Part shown: piece after piece, positions 8,139-16,661 of the stretch
Position numbering within the stretch: position 1 is the first letter of the stretch
How the letters are laid out: every line of letters begins with the position of its first letter
From: Saccharothrix ecbatanensis
GTDB taxonomy: Bacteria > Actinomycetota > Actinomycetes > Mycobacteriales > Pseudonocardiaceae
DNA length: 64,000 bases
Assembly: GCF_014205015.1 (NCBI RefSeq)
Contig: NZ_JACHMO010000001.1
Coordinates: 8,556,001 to 8,620,000 of the forward strand
Reading direction: 5' to 3'
The notes under the pieces: model-generated
Seen by the model: only the letters and a program-made list of their open reading frames with translations
Told to the model about the DNA's origin: nothing
Database searches by the model: none
Made by a program: the position numbers and the translations under genes

Positions 8139-8750
8139 TCAGCGGCGGTCGAGGTAGTCCTTGATCAGGGTGGCTACCAGGGTCGGGTTTTCGAAGGCTG
8201 CGGCGTGTGAGGTGTCCATGCGGACCACTTCGATGTTGGGCGGCAGGGTGGGCAGGTCTCGGAGCAGGCCTTCGTGGTACTGCTCGAACAGGGTTTGGCC
8301 TGGCATGGGTTTCGTGGCGACGGCCAGCAGCATCGGGCAGCGGACGTCGTGGAAGACCTTGAAGCAGTCGAGTTCTTCGATCGCCTGTTGGAGTTCCGGT
8401 TGGCCGAAGCCCTGGAAGAGTTCGCGCAGGGCGATGATGTCGTCGGCCACCGCGGTCGGGTCCAGGTAGCGCTGGGGCTGGGTGGGGACGCCGTGGCCGT
8501 CGATGTCGATCACCGCCGGGCATTCCGGGTGACGTCTGCCCCACAACGCCGCGACCATGCCGCCCAGCGACATGCCGAGCACGGCCGGGTTGTCGGTGGC
8601 GTGTGGTTCGATCCGGTCCAGGACGGAGTCCCAGTCCCACGGGGCTTCGAGCGTCAGCGGGACGATCTCGTGGGCGCCGTCGAGGGCGCTGATCACCGGG
8701 TCCCAGTCGGCCGGTGAACCACCCGCGCCGTGCAGTGCCAACACCTTCAT
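8139..8750 (-). CDS. Alpha/beta hydrolase
   Basis: The 203-residue protein has the core of an alpha/beta-hydrolase fold: the oxyanion-hole segment LHGAGGSPADW at residues 5-15, the nucleophile elbow GMSLGG near residue 62, and a late histidine in DTSHAAAFENP that fits the catalytic base. The substrate is unknown. The ATG at 8750 overlaps the stop of the preceding gene in an ATGA motif, so it is translationally coupled to the DNA-binding protein and should share its regulation. Confidence 0.85.
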   Translation of the reverse strand: MKVLALHGAGGSPADWDPVISALDGAHEIVPLTLEAPWDWDSVLDRIEPHATDNPAVLGMSLGGMVAALWGRRHPECPAVIDIDGHGVPTQPQRYLDPTAVADDIIALRELFQGFGQPELQQAIEELDCFKVFHDVRCPMLLAVATKPMPGQTLFEQYHEGLLRDLPTLPPNIEVVRMDTSHAAAFENPTLVATLIKDYLDRR

Positions 8751-9172
8751 GTCGTCAACCTCGCCCTCACCGAGTCGACGGTCACGCCGCCGCCGTCCGC
8801 GTTCCGCTCCAACTTCCCGCGCCGCACGAGGTCGTGGACGCCCTGCTTGGTGACGCCGAGCATCGCGCCGGCCACCGAGTACGACACCGCCCGCGTCGCC
8901 GGGTGCCCCATCCGCCGCGCCACGACCTGGCCCAACGGCGTGCGCCACCACTCGGCGGGCGGGTCGAACGGCGCGTCACCGGGGTAGAGCGCGCCGACGA
9001 GTCTTGCGATGGCGTGCACGGCCGCCGCGTCGTCGTCCCCCTGCATGGCCGCCGCCAACTGGTGGGCCACCTCGTCGGCGCGGGACGGCAGGTCGCCGAC
9101 GTCGTCGAAGAGGATCTCCAACGGGTCGAGCAGTCGGGTGCGGATGATCGTGGCGATCTGTTCTGCGAGCAC
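8747..9172 (-). CDS. HTH DNA-binding protein, probable autoregulator
   Basis: The 141-residue protein has a helical N-terminal part and a C-terminal helix-turn-helix of MerR/excisionase style (VAGAMLGVTKQGVHDLVRRGKLE, then VTVDSVRARL). Several upstream codons are open in frame, but the AAGGAGG at 9181-9187 is spaced 8 bases from the GTG at 9172, which decides the start. Two perfect palindromes lie immediately upstream, so it probably represses its own operon, including the alpha/beta hydrolase. I do not recognise the family by name. Confidence 0.72.
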   Translation of the reverse strand: MLAEQIATIIRTRLLDPLEILFDDVGDLPSRADEVAHQLAAAMQGDDDAAAVHAIARLVGALYPGDAPFDPPAEWWRTPLGQVVARRMGHPATRAVSYSVAGAMLGVTKQGVHDLVRRGKLERNADGGGVTVDSVRARLTT

Positions 9173-9184
9173 TCGCGCCACCTC

Positions 9185-9226
9185 CTTGACGGCTATCGTC
9201 AAGTACTTGACGCATGCCGTCAAGTA
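9185..9226 (-). promoter_or_regulatory. Twin palindromic operators
   Basis: Two perfect inverted repeats share the arms CTTGACG/CGTCAAG around 5-base centres: 9185-9203 (centre GCTAT) and 9206-9224 (centre CATGC). The second extends to 9-bp arms TACTTGACG/CGTCAAGTA at 9204-9226. Their centres are 21 bp apart, two helical turns. They occupy the gap between hrpB and the HTH gene and overlap the ribosome-binding region of the latter. Confidence 0.85.
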
Positions 9227-9227
9227 G

Positions 9228-11591
9228 CTAGCGGCGGGCGGGGCGCGCGGTCATCGGGTCCTCGGGCCAGCGGTGTTTGGGGTAGCGGCCCCGCAATTCG
9301 GACCTGACCTGCGGGTAGCCGGTCCGCCAGAACGACGCCAAGTCGCCCGTCACGGCGGTCGGCCTGCCCGCGGGGGACAGCAGGTGCAGGACGATCGGCA
9401 CCCGTCCATCGGCCAACCGGGGCGTTTCGGTCCACCCGAAGACCTCCTGGACCTTCACCGGCAGCGCGGGCTCGGACCCCGAGTAGTCCACTCGGACGCG
9501 TGAACCCGAAGGCACCTCCAGCCGGTCCGGGGCGAGCTCGTCGAACCGGGCCGCGGCGGGCCATGGCAGCAACCGGCGGACGACCTGCTCGCCGCTGATC
9601 CGCGCCAAGTCCACCTTCCGGCGCGCGTCACCCACGTCCACGACGGCGAGCAGCGACTCGTCGTCCACCGCCGGCCACGGATCGCCGATCACGCGGTGCA
9701 GGAAGGCCATCCGCTCACGCGTGCGCAGACCGTCCGCATCCCACCGGAGCAGGCCCAGGCCCTCCGTGCGGAGGCCGTCCGTCAACGCCTGGCGGATCGC
9801 CTCGCGGTCGTGCAACGGCTTGCTGGACAACGTGATCGCGCCCAGCTTGCGCAGCCGGTTCGCCACCACGTCACCGTCCCACCGAACGTCGTCCTCCCAT
9901 GTCAGGAGGGATGCGGCGGCCTTGATGGCGAGTTCTTCGTCGGCCCGCACCGCCAACCTGATCCGACCGTGCGTGCGGCCCGGCTCCCGGTCGGCGATCG
10001 CCACTGCCAGCCACTCGGCGTCGGCCAGACCACTGCCCGGCGGCAGTTCCACGGCTGTGCCACCGGCCATCAGGTACAGCGGTGAACCGGGGGAACGCCT
10101 GCGCGCCAACCGTTCCGGGTACGCGAGGGCGACCACGAGTGCCGGGTCGGAGGCTTTCCTGGTCGGCGGGTCGTCGACCATCGCGGCCAGTCGGCGCACC
10201 TCGGGCGGGTCGGCGTCGCGGACCGCCAACTCGACGCCGGAGTTCGACCGGTCGTCGTCCAGCAGGGCCACCACCGATGCGGCTTGGCGTGCGCCTACGG
10301 CCGCCGCGCCGTCCAACAACGCCCGCGCCAGGCGGGGATGCAAGCCGAGGTTCGCCATTCGGCGGCCACGGTCGGTGGCGCTGCCGCTGTCATCCAACGC
10401 ACCCAGCGCCCGCAGCACCGTCCGGCCAGCGTCGAGCGCACCCGGCGGCGGGGCGTCCCACCAGCCAAGACCGGAACCGTCCGGCACGCCCCAGCACGCC
10501 AGTTCCAACGCCAGCCGGGTCAGGTCGGCGGTCCGGATCTCCGGCTCGGGGTAGCGGGGGAGCGTGCTGTGCTCGTGCGCGGGCCAGCACCGGTAGACGC
10601 GGCCAGGCGCCTCACGTCCCGCCCGGCCCGCGCGCTGGTCGGCGACGGCGGCACTGACGCGGACCGTGGCCAGGCCGGACAGCCCGCGCCGGTGGTCGAC
10701 GCGGGAGACGCGCGACAACCCCGAGTCCACCACCGCCCGCACACCCGGCACGGTCAGGCTCGACTCGGCGATCGCGGTGGACAGCACGACCCGTCGTCGT
10801 GCACCGGGCCGCAGCGCGTCGTCCTGCGCGGTGGTGGTGAGCCGACCGTGCAGCGGCAGCACGTCCACGTCGTTGCCGAGCAGCGCCGCGCACCGCCGGA
10901 TCTCCGCCACACCCGGCAGGAACGCCAGCACGTCACCGTCCACTTCGGACAACGCCTGGCGGATCGCGCGGGCCACGGTGTTCTCGACCCGTTCACGGCG
11001 CACCGCCGGGATGTGCGCGATGTCCACCGGGAACGTCCGCGCCTCCACCCGGATCACCGGCGCGTCACCGAGGAGCTGCGCCAACCGGTCGGCCGCGACC
11101 GTCGCCGAGGTGGCCAGCAGCTTCAGGTCCGGCCGCAGCCCGGCCCGTGCGTCGAGCAGCAACGCCAGCAGCAGGTCCGCGTCCAGGTGCCGTTCGTGGC
11201 ACTCGTCCAGCAGCACCGTGCCGACGCCCGCCAGCTCCGGATCGTGCTGCAACCGCCGCACCAGCAGACCGGACGTGACGACCTCGATGCGGGTGTTCTT
11301 CGACGTCTTCCGGTCTCCCCGCACCGAATAGCCCACGGTCTGGCCGACCGGTTCGCCGAGCAGGCTCGCCATCCGTGCGGCGGCGGCACGTGCGGCGAGG
11401 CGACGTGGTTCGGCCACCACGACGCGACCGTCCAGTGCCAACGGCACCAACGTCGTCTTGCCGGTGCCCGGTGGCGCGACCAGCACCGCCGAGCCGTGTG
11501 CCGTCAGCGTGTCCGCGATCTCGCCGAGCACCGGTCGGATCGGGAGGTCCGGAAGCTCCGGCAGGTCCGAGGTGAGCCAGTGTCGTCCCAT
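9228..11591 (-). CDS. hrpB: ATP-dependent helicase HrpB (DEAH-type)
   Basis: HrpB is a DEAH/RHA helicase of unclear cellular role. The 787-residue product shows Walker A APPGTGKT, the variant box DECH in LLDECHERHLD, SAT in LLATSAT, and the C-terminal helicase motif QRAGRAGR. The HrpB-specific C-terminal domain is present with the typical tail ending in KHRWPEDP. The ATG at 11591 removes upstream codons of non-protein character. It diverges from the glycosyltransferase gene with only 22 bases between the two starts, where CCATTG/CAATGG forms a small palindrome (11601-11617). Confidence 0.94.
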   Translation of the reverse strand: MGRHWLTSDLPELPDLPIRPVLGEIADTLTAHGSAVLVAPPGTGKTTLVPLALDGRVVVAEPRRLAARAAAARMASLLGEPVGQTVGYSVRGDRKTSKNTRIEVVTSGLLVRRLQHDPELAGVGTVLLDECHERHLDADLLLALLLDARAGLRPDLKLLATSATVAADRLAQLLGDAPVIRVEARTFPVDIAHIPAVRRERVENTVARAIRQALSEVDGDVLAFLPGVAEIRRCAALLGNDVDVLPLHGRLTTTAQDDALRPGARRRVVLSTAIAESSLTVPGVRAVVDSGLSRVSRVDHRRGLSGLATVRVSAAVADQRAGRAGREAPGRVYRCWPAHEHSTLPRYPEPEIRTADLTRLALELACWGVPDGSGLGWWDAPPPGALDAGRTVLRALGALDDSGSATDRGRRMANLGLHPRLARALLDGAAAVGARQAASVVALLDDDRSNSGVELAVRDADPPEVRRLAAMVDDPPTRKASDPALVVALAYPERLARRRSPGSPLYLMAGGTAVELPPGSGLADAEWLAVAIADREPGRTHGRIRLAVRADEELAIKAAASLLTWEDDVRWDGDVVANRLRKLGAITLSSKPLHDREAIRQALTDGLRTEGLGLLRWDADGLRTRERMAFLHRVIGDPWPAVDDESLLAVVDVGDARRKVDLARISGEQVVRRLLPWPAAARFDELAPDRLEVPSGSRVRVDYSGSEPALPVKVQEVFGWTETPRLADGRVPIVLHLLSPAGRPTAVTGDLASFWRTGYPQVRSELRGRYPKHRWPEDPMTARPARR

Positions 11592-11613
11592 AGGTGTGTG
11601 CCATTGTGGACCA

Positions 11614-12714
11614 ATGGGGAAATGGGGTGTCCTCGGCGCGACGGTGGTGTTGGCTCGTGCTGCCGTGGCGATCAAGGTGTGGCAAGAGGTCAAGCGACTG
11701 CCTACTTCGACGGTCGACGCCGGGCCGGTCACGGTCGTCGTGCCCGCGCGCAACGAGGAGCAAACGATCGACCGCTGCCTCTCCGGCCTGCGCAAACAGG
11801 ACTACGCGGACCTGCGGATCCTGGTCGTGGACGACGCGTCGACCGACCGCACGGCCGAGATCGTGCGGCGGCACGCGGAGGAAGACCCGAGGGTGCGGCT
11901 GGTCGCCAGTTCCGGACCGCCGTCGGGCTGGGCGGGCAAGGTGCACGCGCTGCACCTGGGCTGCGCGGACGTGGACACCGACTGGCTGCTGTTCATGGAC
12001 GCCGACACCGAGGCCGCGCCCGACCTGGTCGGACGGCTGCTCGCGGGCGCACGGCGGGACGAGGTGGACCTGGTGTCCACGTCCGGCCGCGGGACCAGGC
12101 CGAGCGCCGGGTGGTGGCTGCTGCTGCCGCCGGTGAACCAGCTGCTGTTCGAGACGACGACCGTGGACGGTCGGCGCGGGATGGCGTTGGCCGTCGGGCA
12201 CTGCATCCTGGTCAGCCGTGCGGCGTACGAACGGTCGGGCGGCTGGGCCGCGATCGCCGGGTCCCGCGCGGACGACGTCGGCTTCGCGACGCTGGTCCGC
12301 GACACCGGCGGCCGGACGCGGTACGTGGACGGGGCGGACTCGCTGACCACGTCGGGGATGGACACGTTCGGCGACATGTGGGCGTCGATGCGCAAGAGCA
12401 TGGTCGCCGGCACGTCGATGTACGCGAAGGGACCGGCCACCGCGTTCCTGTCGCTCGGGTCGACAGGTCTCGCGCACATCGCGTACGGGGCGGTGCCGTT
12501 GGTGACGGCGCTGCGCGGGTCCAAGCTCGGGATGCTGGCGTTGCTCGGCCAGTCGGCCGCCGGGTGGATCTTCCTGCGGCGCTCCCGACAACCGCAGGCC
12601 GCCGCCGTTCTCGCGCCGTTGTCGTACGTGGTGTTCGGCGCCATGTCGTTGGACGCGGCGTGGCGGGCGTTGCGCGGCACCGCGAAGTGGAAGGGCCGGG
12701 ACGTGCGTGGTTGA
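11614..12714 (+). CDS. Family-2 glycosyltransferase, membrane-associated
   Basis: The 366-residue protein has an N-terminal hydrophobic helix, then a GT-A catalytic domain with VVVPARNEEQTIDRCL (nucleotide-binding start), VVDDASTDRT and the metal-binding DADTE near residue 130. Two or three C-terminal hydrophobic segments follow. This layout resembles CrtQ-like and other membrane-bound GT2 enzymes that glycosylate lipids or carotenoid acids; the acceptor is unknown. The ATG at 11614 was chosen because the frame upstream overlaps hrpB. Its stop overlaps the following GNAT gene by 8 bases. Confidence 0.88.
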   Translation: MGKWGVLGATVVLARAAVAIKVWQEVKRLPTSTVDAGPVTVVVPARNEEQTIDRCLSGLRKQDYADLRILVVDDASTDRTAEIVRRHAEEDPRVRLVASSGPPSGWAGKVHALHLGCADVDTDWLLFMDADTEAAPDLVGRLLAGARRDEVDLVSTSGRGTRPSAGWWLLLPPVNQLLFETTTVDGRRGMALAVGHCILVSRAAYERSGGWAAIAGSRADDVGFATLVRDTGGRTRYVDGADSLTTSGMDTFGDMWASMRKSMVAGTSMYAKGPATAFLSLGSTGLAHIAYGAVPLVTALRGSKLGMLALLGQSAAGWIFLRRSRQPQAAAVLAPLSYVVFGAMSLDAAWRALRGTAKWKGRDVRG

Positions 12715-13528
12715 CCCGCTGCGCGACCCGGACGATCCGGACCTGCTCGACCCGTACCGGGCCCGTGAGCTGGCCGGACTGGTCGAGGCCGCCCGGTTGG
12801 CGTCCGGCGCCGTCCGGTACGGCAAGGTCGGCCGGGTCGGCGTGGCGCAGGTCGTGGTGAACCGGGACAACCCGTTGCCCGGCGGCAACCACGCGTGCGC
12901 GGTGTACGGGTCGTCGGCCGAGGTCGCGGGCACGTTGATGCAGTTGGAGCAGACGTTCGCCGACGTGGGGCGGGCGGAGGCCGTGCTGTACGCGTCGCCG
13001 ACGACGGTGGCCGAGATCGAGGGCATCGCCGACGACACCGGGTGGCACGCGGTGGAGGAGGCGCTGGCCGTGGTGCACCGCGGTGAGGTGCAGCGATCGC
13101 CTCTCGTGCGTGCGGCGCGGGACACGGACCTCGAAGGCATCGCCGAACTGCTGGCCGACGACCTGGGCGTGGACGGCCCGCGGCTGTTGCGGCACCTCGG
13201 GCAGCGGATGGACGACCCGCGATGCGTGTTCCTCGTGGTGGACGACGGTCCGGCGGGCGAACGGATCGGCGGGTTCGCGTCCGGGTTCGGCGAGCGCCGG
13301 GTCGGGCTGGTGGAGCACGCGGTCGTGCGGCCGGCACGGCGTCGACGTGGGCTCGGCGGTGCGTTGGTGAGCGGCGTGGTGACGGCGTTGCGCGAGGCAG
13401 GGGCGCTGTTGGTGGCCTCGCACGTGGCCGAGGGCGGCGCGGGGGAGCGGTTCGTGGAGGCGTGCGGTTTCGACGTCGGTTATCCGGTAACCGCCTATGC
13501 ACGCAGGGTCGACGAGCTACTCGATTGA
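12707..13528 (+). CDS. GNAT-family N-acetyltransferase
   Basis: The protein has 273 residues. The C-terminal half (about 125-265) is a GNAT domain: it starts SPLVRAARDTDLEGIAELLADD and contains the acetyl-CoA pyrophosphate-binding loop RPARRRRGLGGALV. The N-terminal half has no feature I can name and may be a degenerate second GNAT domain. It starts with GTG inside the end of the glycosyltransferase gene, so the two are coupled. Confidence 0.82.
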   Translation: MVDPLRDPDDPDLLDPYRARELAGLVEAARLASGAVRYGKVGRVGVAQVVVNRDNPLPGGNHACAVYGSSAEVAGTLMQLEQTFADVGRAEAVLYASPTTVAEIEGIADDTGWHAVEEALAVVHRGEVQRSPLVRAARDTDLEGIAELLADDLGVDGPRLLRHLGQRMDDPRCVFLVVDDGPAGERIGGFASGFGERRVGLVEHAVVRPARRRRGLGGALVSGVVTALREAGALLVASHVAEGGAGERFVEACGFDVGYPVTAYARRVDELLD

Positions 13529-13589
13529 GAATTTAGTTGCTGTACCGCATATCCTTAGCACAGCTAACGGAGATCGGAAGGGGCGCACA

Positions 13590-14897
13590 GTGCTGGGGTC
13601 CGATGCGAAGGTCAAGGCACGGCTGCCCAGCGAGGTGTGGGTCCTCGTCGTGGCGAGCTTCATCATCGCCCTCGGCTTCGGCATCGTCGCACCCGTCCTG
13701 CCCGCGTACGCCAAGAGCTTCGACGTCGGCACGTTCGCCGTGTCCGCCGTGGTCAGCTCGTTCGCGCTGGTCAGGCTGCTGTTCGCGCCGATGAGCGGCC
13801 GGCTGGTGAACCGGTTCGGCGAGACGTGGGTCTACATCGTCGGCATCCTCATCGTGGCGCTCGGCACCGGCGCGTGCGGCTTCGCCACCGCGTACTGGCA
13901 GCTCATCGTGTTCCGGTCGTTCGCGGGCATCGGCTCGACCATGTTCACCGTCGCCGCGGTCGGCCTGCTGATCCGGATCACCCCGGCGGCGTTGCGCGGC
14001 CGGGCGTCCGGGCTGTGGGCCACCGGGTTCCTGCTCGGCAACATCGGCGGCCCGATCGTCGGCGCGGCGCTGGTGGAGATCTCCATCCAGGTGCCGTTCG
14101 TGACGTACGCGGGCGCGTTGGTGGTGGCCGCGCTGGTCGTCTGGTGGTACCTGCGCACGTCCACGCTCGCCGCGTTGGACAGTTCGAACGAGAACGCGTT
14201 CATGCCGATGCGCGCGGCCGTGCGGCTGTCGGCGTACCGGGCGGCGTTGGCCTCCGGGTTCGCCAACGGCTGGGCCGTGTTCGGCGTGCGGATCTCGTTG
14301 GTGCCGCTGTTCGTGGTCGAGGCGCTGCGCAGCACACCCGCCATCGCGGGCATCTCGCTGTCGGTGTTCGCGGCCGGCAACGCCGCCGTGCTGATGATCT
14401 CCGGGAAGCTGTCCGACTCCATCGGCCGCAAGCCGGTCGCCATCGCCGGCCTCGCCGTGTCCGCGATCGGCACGGTGTGGCTCGGCTTCAGCGGCGACGT
14501 GCGGATGTTCATGGTGGCGTCGCTCGTCGCGGGCATCGGCGCGGGTCTGCTCAACCCGCCGCAGAACGCCGTCGTGGCCGACGTGATCGGCGCCAAGGCC
14601 AGGGGTGGTCCGGTGCTCGCCGGGTTCCAGATGGCCGCCGACTGCGGCGCCATCATCGGCCCGCTGCTCGCCGGTGTGCTGGTGGACCAGTTCTCGTACC
14701 AGGCCGCGTTCACCCTGACGGGTGCCATGGCGGCGGTGGCGCTGGTGTTCTGGGTCTTCGCGCCCGAAACCCTGCCGCGAGAGGAAGAGACGCACGTCGC
14801 GGCGGAGGTGGCCGGTGAGTCCGGGTGCCTGCACGAGGGGCCCGAGGTGCCGGTCGGCGAGCGCGTGGCGGGACGTCCCCGTCAGCCGGACGCGTGA
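13590..14897 (+). CDS. Major facilitator superfamily exporter
   Basis: The 435-residue protein has twelve hydrophobic segments and MFS signatures: a loop 2-3 motif (GRLVNRFGETWVY), the repeated motif in the second half (GKLSDSIGRKPVAIAG) and motif C-like glycine pattern (GIGAGLLNPPQ). It is likely a drug:proton antiporter of the DHA1 type. The GTG at 13590 has a good GGAAGGGG ribosome binding site. The AT-rich stretch 13525-13565 just upstream is a probable promoter, with an imperfect inverted repeat (GTTGCTGT near 13538 and ACAGCTAAC near 13560) that could be an operator. The substrate is unknown. Confidence 0.9.
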   Translation: MLGSDAKVKARLPSEVWVLVVASFIIALGFGIVAPVLPAYAKSFDVGTFAVSAVVSSFALVRLLFAPMSGRLVNRFGETWVYIVGILIVALGTGACGFATAYWQLIVFRSFAGIGSTMFTVAAVGLLIRITPAALRGRASGLWATGFLLGNIGGPIVGAALVEISIQVPFVTYAGALVVAALVVWWYLRTSTLAALDSSNENAFMPMRAAVRLSAYRAALASGFANGWAVFGVRISLVPLFVVEALRSTPAIAGISLSVFAAGNAAVLMISGKLSDSIGRKPVAIAGLAVSAIGTVWLGFSGDVRMFMVASLVAGIGAGLLNPPQNAVVADVIGAKARGGPVLAGFQMAADCGAIIGPLLAGVLVDQFSYQAAFTLTGAMAAVALVFWVFAPETLPREEETHVAAEVAGESGCLHEGPEVPVGERVAGRPRQPDA

Positions 14898-14961
14898 CCA
14901 CTCAGGTTCCGCTCAGCATCGCTCGGTAGCCTCGCGCGAGGGTGACCGGGAGGATTTGGCT

Positions 14962-15717
14962 GTGGGTGGCGCGGAGCGCAACGCTCGGAAGAAGAAGCAG
15001 CAGCAGCGGGCGACGACGGCGGTGAGCGCTGCGCGCGGGGCGTCCGGCGACCGTTCCAAGGTCGTCATCGGGATCGTGGTCGTCGCGGTGCTCGCGGTGG
15101 CCGTGATCGGTGGTGTGATCTGGTCCAAGTCCGGCGAGAAAGAACCACTGGCCGTGCCGCAGGACGTCACCGGCGTGTCCGCGCCGATCGTGCGCGAGGG
15201 CGGCGCCGTCGTGGTGGGCAAGGACAGCGCCAAGGCCACCATCGACCTGTACGAGGACTTCCTCTGCCCGGCGTGCGGCACGTTCAAGAAGGCCTACGGC
15301 GACGAGATCAAGCGGGAGATCGAGGCCGGCACCCTCAAGGTGAAGTACCACGCCCTGCCGTTCCTGAACAAGTACTCCGATCCGGAGGGGTACTCGCGGG
15401 ACTCGGCGAACGCGGCGCTGTGCGCGGCCGACGAGGGCAAGTTCTGGGAGTACCACGAGACGTTGTTCGCGAAGCAGCCCGAGGAAGGCGGTCCGGGGCA
15501 CACCAAGGAGGAGTTGGTGAAGCTCGGCACGGACCTCGGGATCACCGGTGACACGTTCAAGCAGTGCGTGGAGAGTGGGGCGCACGAGGCGGACGCGCAG
15601 GCCGAGTTGGACGCCGTGAAGGCGGGCGGGAACTTCGGCGGCACGCCGACCGTGATGCAGGACGGCAAGATCGTGGACTGGGACGACGAGGACTGGCTGA
15701 CCAACCTGGTCAAGTAG
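14962..15717 (+). CDS. Membrane-anchored DsbA-like thioredoxin-fold protein
   Basis: The 251-residue protein has a basic cytoplasmic start (RNARKKKQQQR), one TM helix at about residues 34-55 and an extracytoplasmic DsbA-like domain. The active site is C102-P-A-C105, and the cis-proline loop is GGTPTVM near residue 230. This is the layout of actinobacterial thiol oxidoreductases that introduce or isomerise disulfides in exported proteins. The GTG at 14962 has GGGAGG eight bases upstream. A palindrome CCTCGCGCGAGG (14930-14941) lies in its promoter region. Confidence 0.93.
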   Translation: MGGAERNARKKKQQQRATTAVSAARGASGDRSKVVIGIVVVAVLAVAVIGGVIWSKSGEKEPLAVPQDVTGVSAPIVREGGAVVVGKDSAKATIDLYEDFLCPACGTFKKAYGDEIKREIEAGTLKVKYHALPFLNKYSDPEGYSRDSANAALCAADEGKFWEYHETLFAKQPEEGGPGHTKEELVKLGTDLGITGDTFKQCVESGAHEADAQAELDAVKAGGNFGGTPTVMQDGKIVDWDDEDWLTNLVK

Positions 15718-15737
15718 GGCCGGACGTCGGTCTAGCT

Positions 15738-15752
15738 GCCCGGATGCCGGGC
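15738..15752 (+). terminator. Small hairpin after the DsbA-like gene
   Basis: GCCCG and CGGGC pair around a 5-base loop 20 bases after the stop codon. Short stem, no T-run; a weak terminator at best. Confidence 0.35.
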
Positions 15753-15844
15753 GGGACCCCCCGATTTCGTCCGTGCGGGGGCGATGTTGTACGGTATTGC
15801 CACACGAGAACGGCGGCCCCAACCGCCGGGAAACGTACAGGCAC

Positions 15845-15917
15845 GGGGCTGTGGCGCAGCTGGTAGCGCATCACACTGGCAGTGTGAGGGTCAGGGGTTC
15901 GAGTCCCCTCAGCTCCA
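15845..15917 (+). tRNA. tRNA-Ala (GGC)
   Basis: The cloverleaf folds with anticodon GGC at 15878-15880 in the loop CTGGCAG, closed by TCACA/TGTGA. The acceptor stem GGGGCTG/CAGCTCC contains the G3:U70 wobble pair, the identity element of alanine tRNA. T-arm is GGTTCGAGTCC. CCA is not encoded. Foreign-looking genes begin directly downstream, so the tRNA may mark an island boundary, but I found no second copy of its 3' end. Confidence 0.95.
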
Positions 15918-15933
15918 CAATTGACACAGCATG

Positions 15934-15971
15934 CGAAGGGCGGGGGCCGGGTCACCGGTTCCCGCCCTTCG
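15934..15971 (+). terminator. Terminator after tRNA-Ala
   Basis: Arms CGAAGGGCGGG (15934-15944) and CCCGCCCTTCG (15961-15971) form a perfect 11-bp stem with a 16-base loop. Confidence 0.8.
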
Positions 15972-16000
15972 GTGTTGGTGGCCCCTGAACGCGCGGTGCG

Positions 16001-16045
16001 TTATGGGTACGCCCCTGGTTCCGCCGGGGCGAACTCGTTCCGTGA
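16001..16045 (-). pseudogene. 3' remnant of a second copy of the HEAT-like gene
   Basis: Read on the minus strand, the segment encodes EFAPAEPGAYP followed by a stop. The intact relative at 16662 ends QFAPAEPRARP. The 18-base block GTTCCGCCGGGGCGAACT is identical in both places (about 16018 and 16678), and similarity continues into the sequence after the stops. This looks like the tail of a lost tandem paralogue. Confidence 0.45.
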
Positions 16046-16082
16046 CTCGATGGACATGCCGTATCACCCTTGTGCCGTCGCG

Positions 16083-16574
16083 TCATGTGCCAGGTGAGTC
16101 CCAGGTCGCCCGCAAGTCGGCGCACTGGACGAAGATCGTGCCCCCGGTCAGCTTCACCTCGTGGGTGCAGCCTGTCGCCGCCGGCAGGATCTCATCGAGC
16201 TGGAGGTCGCCGAGACGGCGGCTCTCCGGCCAGACCTTCGTCCCGGGCTTCGACTCGTCCACCTCGACGTTGAAACGCGTGACCCCCTCATAACGGATCA
16301 CCAGACCGCTGTCGTGCTTGAACCGGTTCGGTTCGAACTCGATCACTGCCGTCACTTGGTCGTGGCCTGCCTCTCGGATCGTCACGGCGCCAACGGCCAG
16401 GTCCTTGACGCACCGCACCGATCCGAAGTCGTAGTGATCGGCATCGGTTGCGAAGGCCGCGGCGCCGGTCGGCAGTTGTGGTGCCAAGTCGGGCAGAGCA
16501 CGCAAATAGGGCTCCGGGTCGAGCATGTTCACAGGCCACGGGTCCCGCTCGAACCCCACGCTGACGAACCTCAC
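16083..16574 (-). CDS. Hypothetical protein, possible immunity-type protein
   Basis: The 163-residue protein is soluble, acidic and has two cysteines; I recognise no domain. Motif-like stretches include DPEPYLRALPDLAPQLP near the start and GCTHEVKLTGGTIFVQC near the end. The GTG at 16574 is chosen because GGAGG lies 8 bases upstream; a TTG at 16580 would be too close. It sits next to a HEAT-like gene and a paralogue remnant in a short accessory stretch, a context typical of immunity genes of polymorphic toxins, but this is inference from position and size only. Confidence 0.55.
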   Translation of the reverse strand: MRFVSVGFERDPWPVNMLDPEPYLRALPDLAPQLPTGAAAFATDADHYDFGSVRCVKDLAVGAVTIREAGHDQVTAVIEFEPNRFKHDSGLVIRYEGVTRFNVEVDESKPGTKVWPESRRLGDLQLDEILPAATGCTHEVKLTGGTIFVQCADLRATWDSPGT

Positions 16575-16661
16575 CCACAACCTCCACGTCTTGTGGTGAA
16601 CGGGCGCTTCCGCGCGTCACCATTGATGTCTTCGGTGTCGGTAGCCCCGATGGGCGGTTCG

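Noticed and set aside
10284..12860. Open frame of about 860 codons on the plus strand across hrpB and the glycosyltransferase gene
   Set aside because: It overlaps two well-supported genes in other frames and has shadow composition (Arg/Gln/Pro-rich) without motifs.
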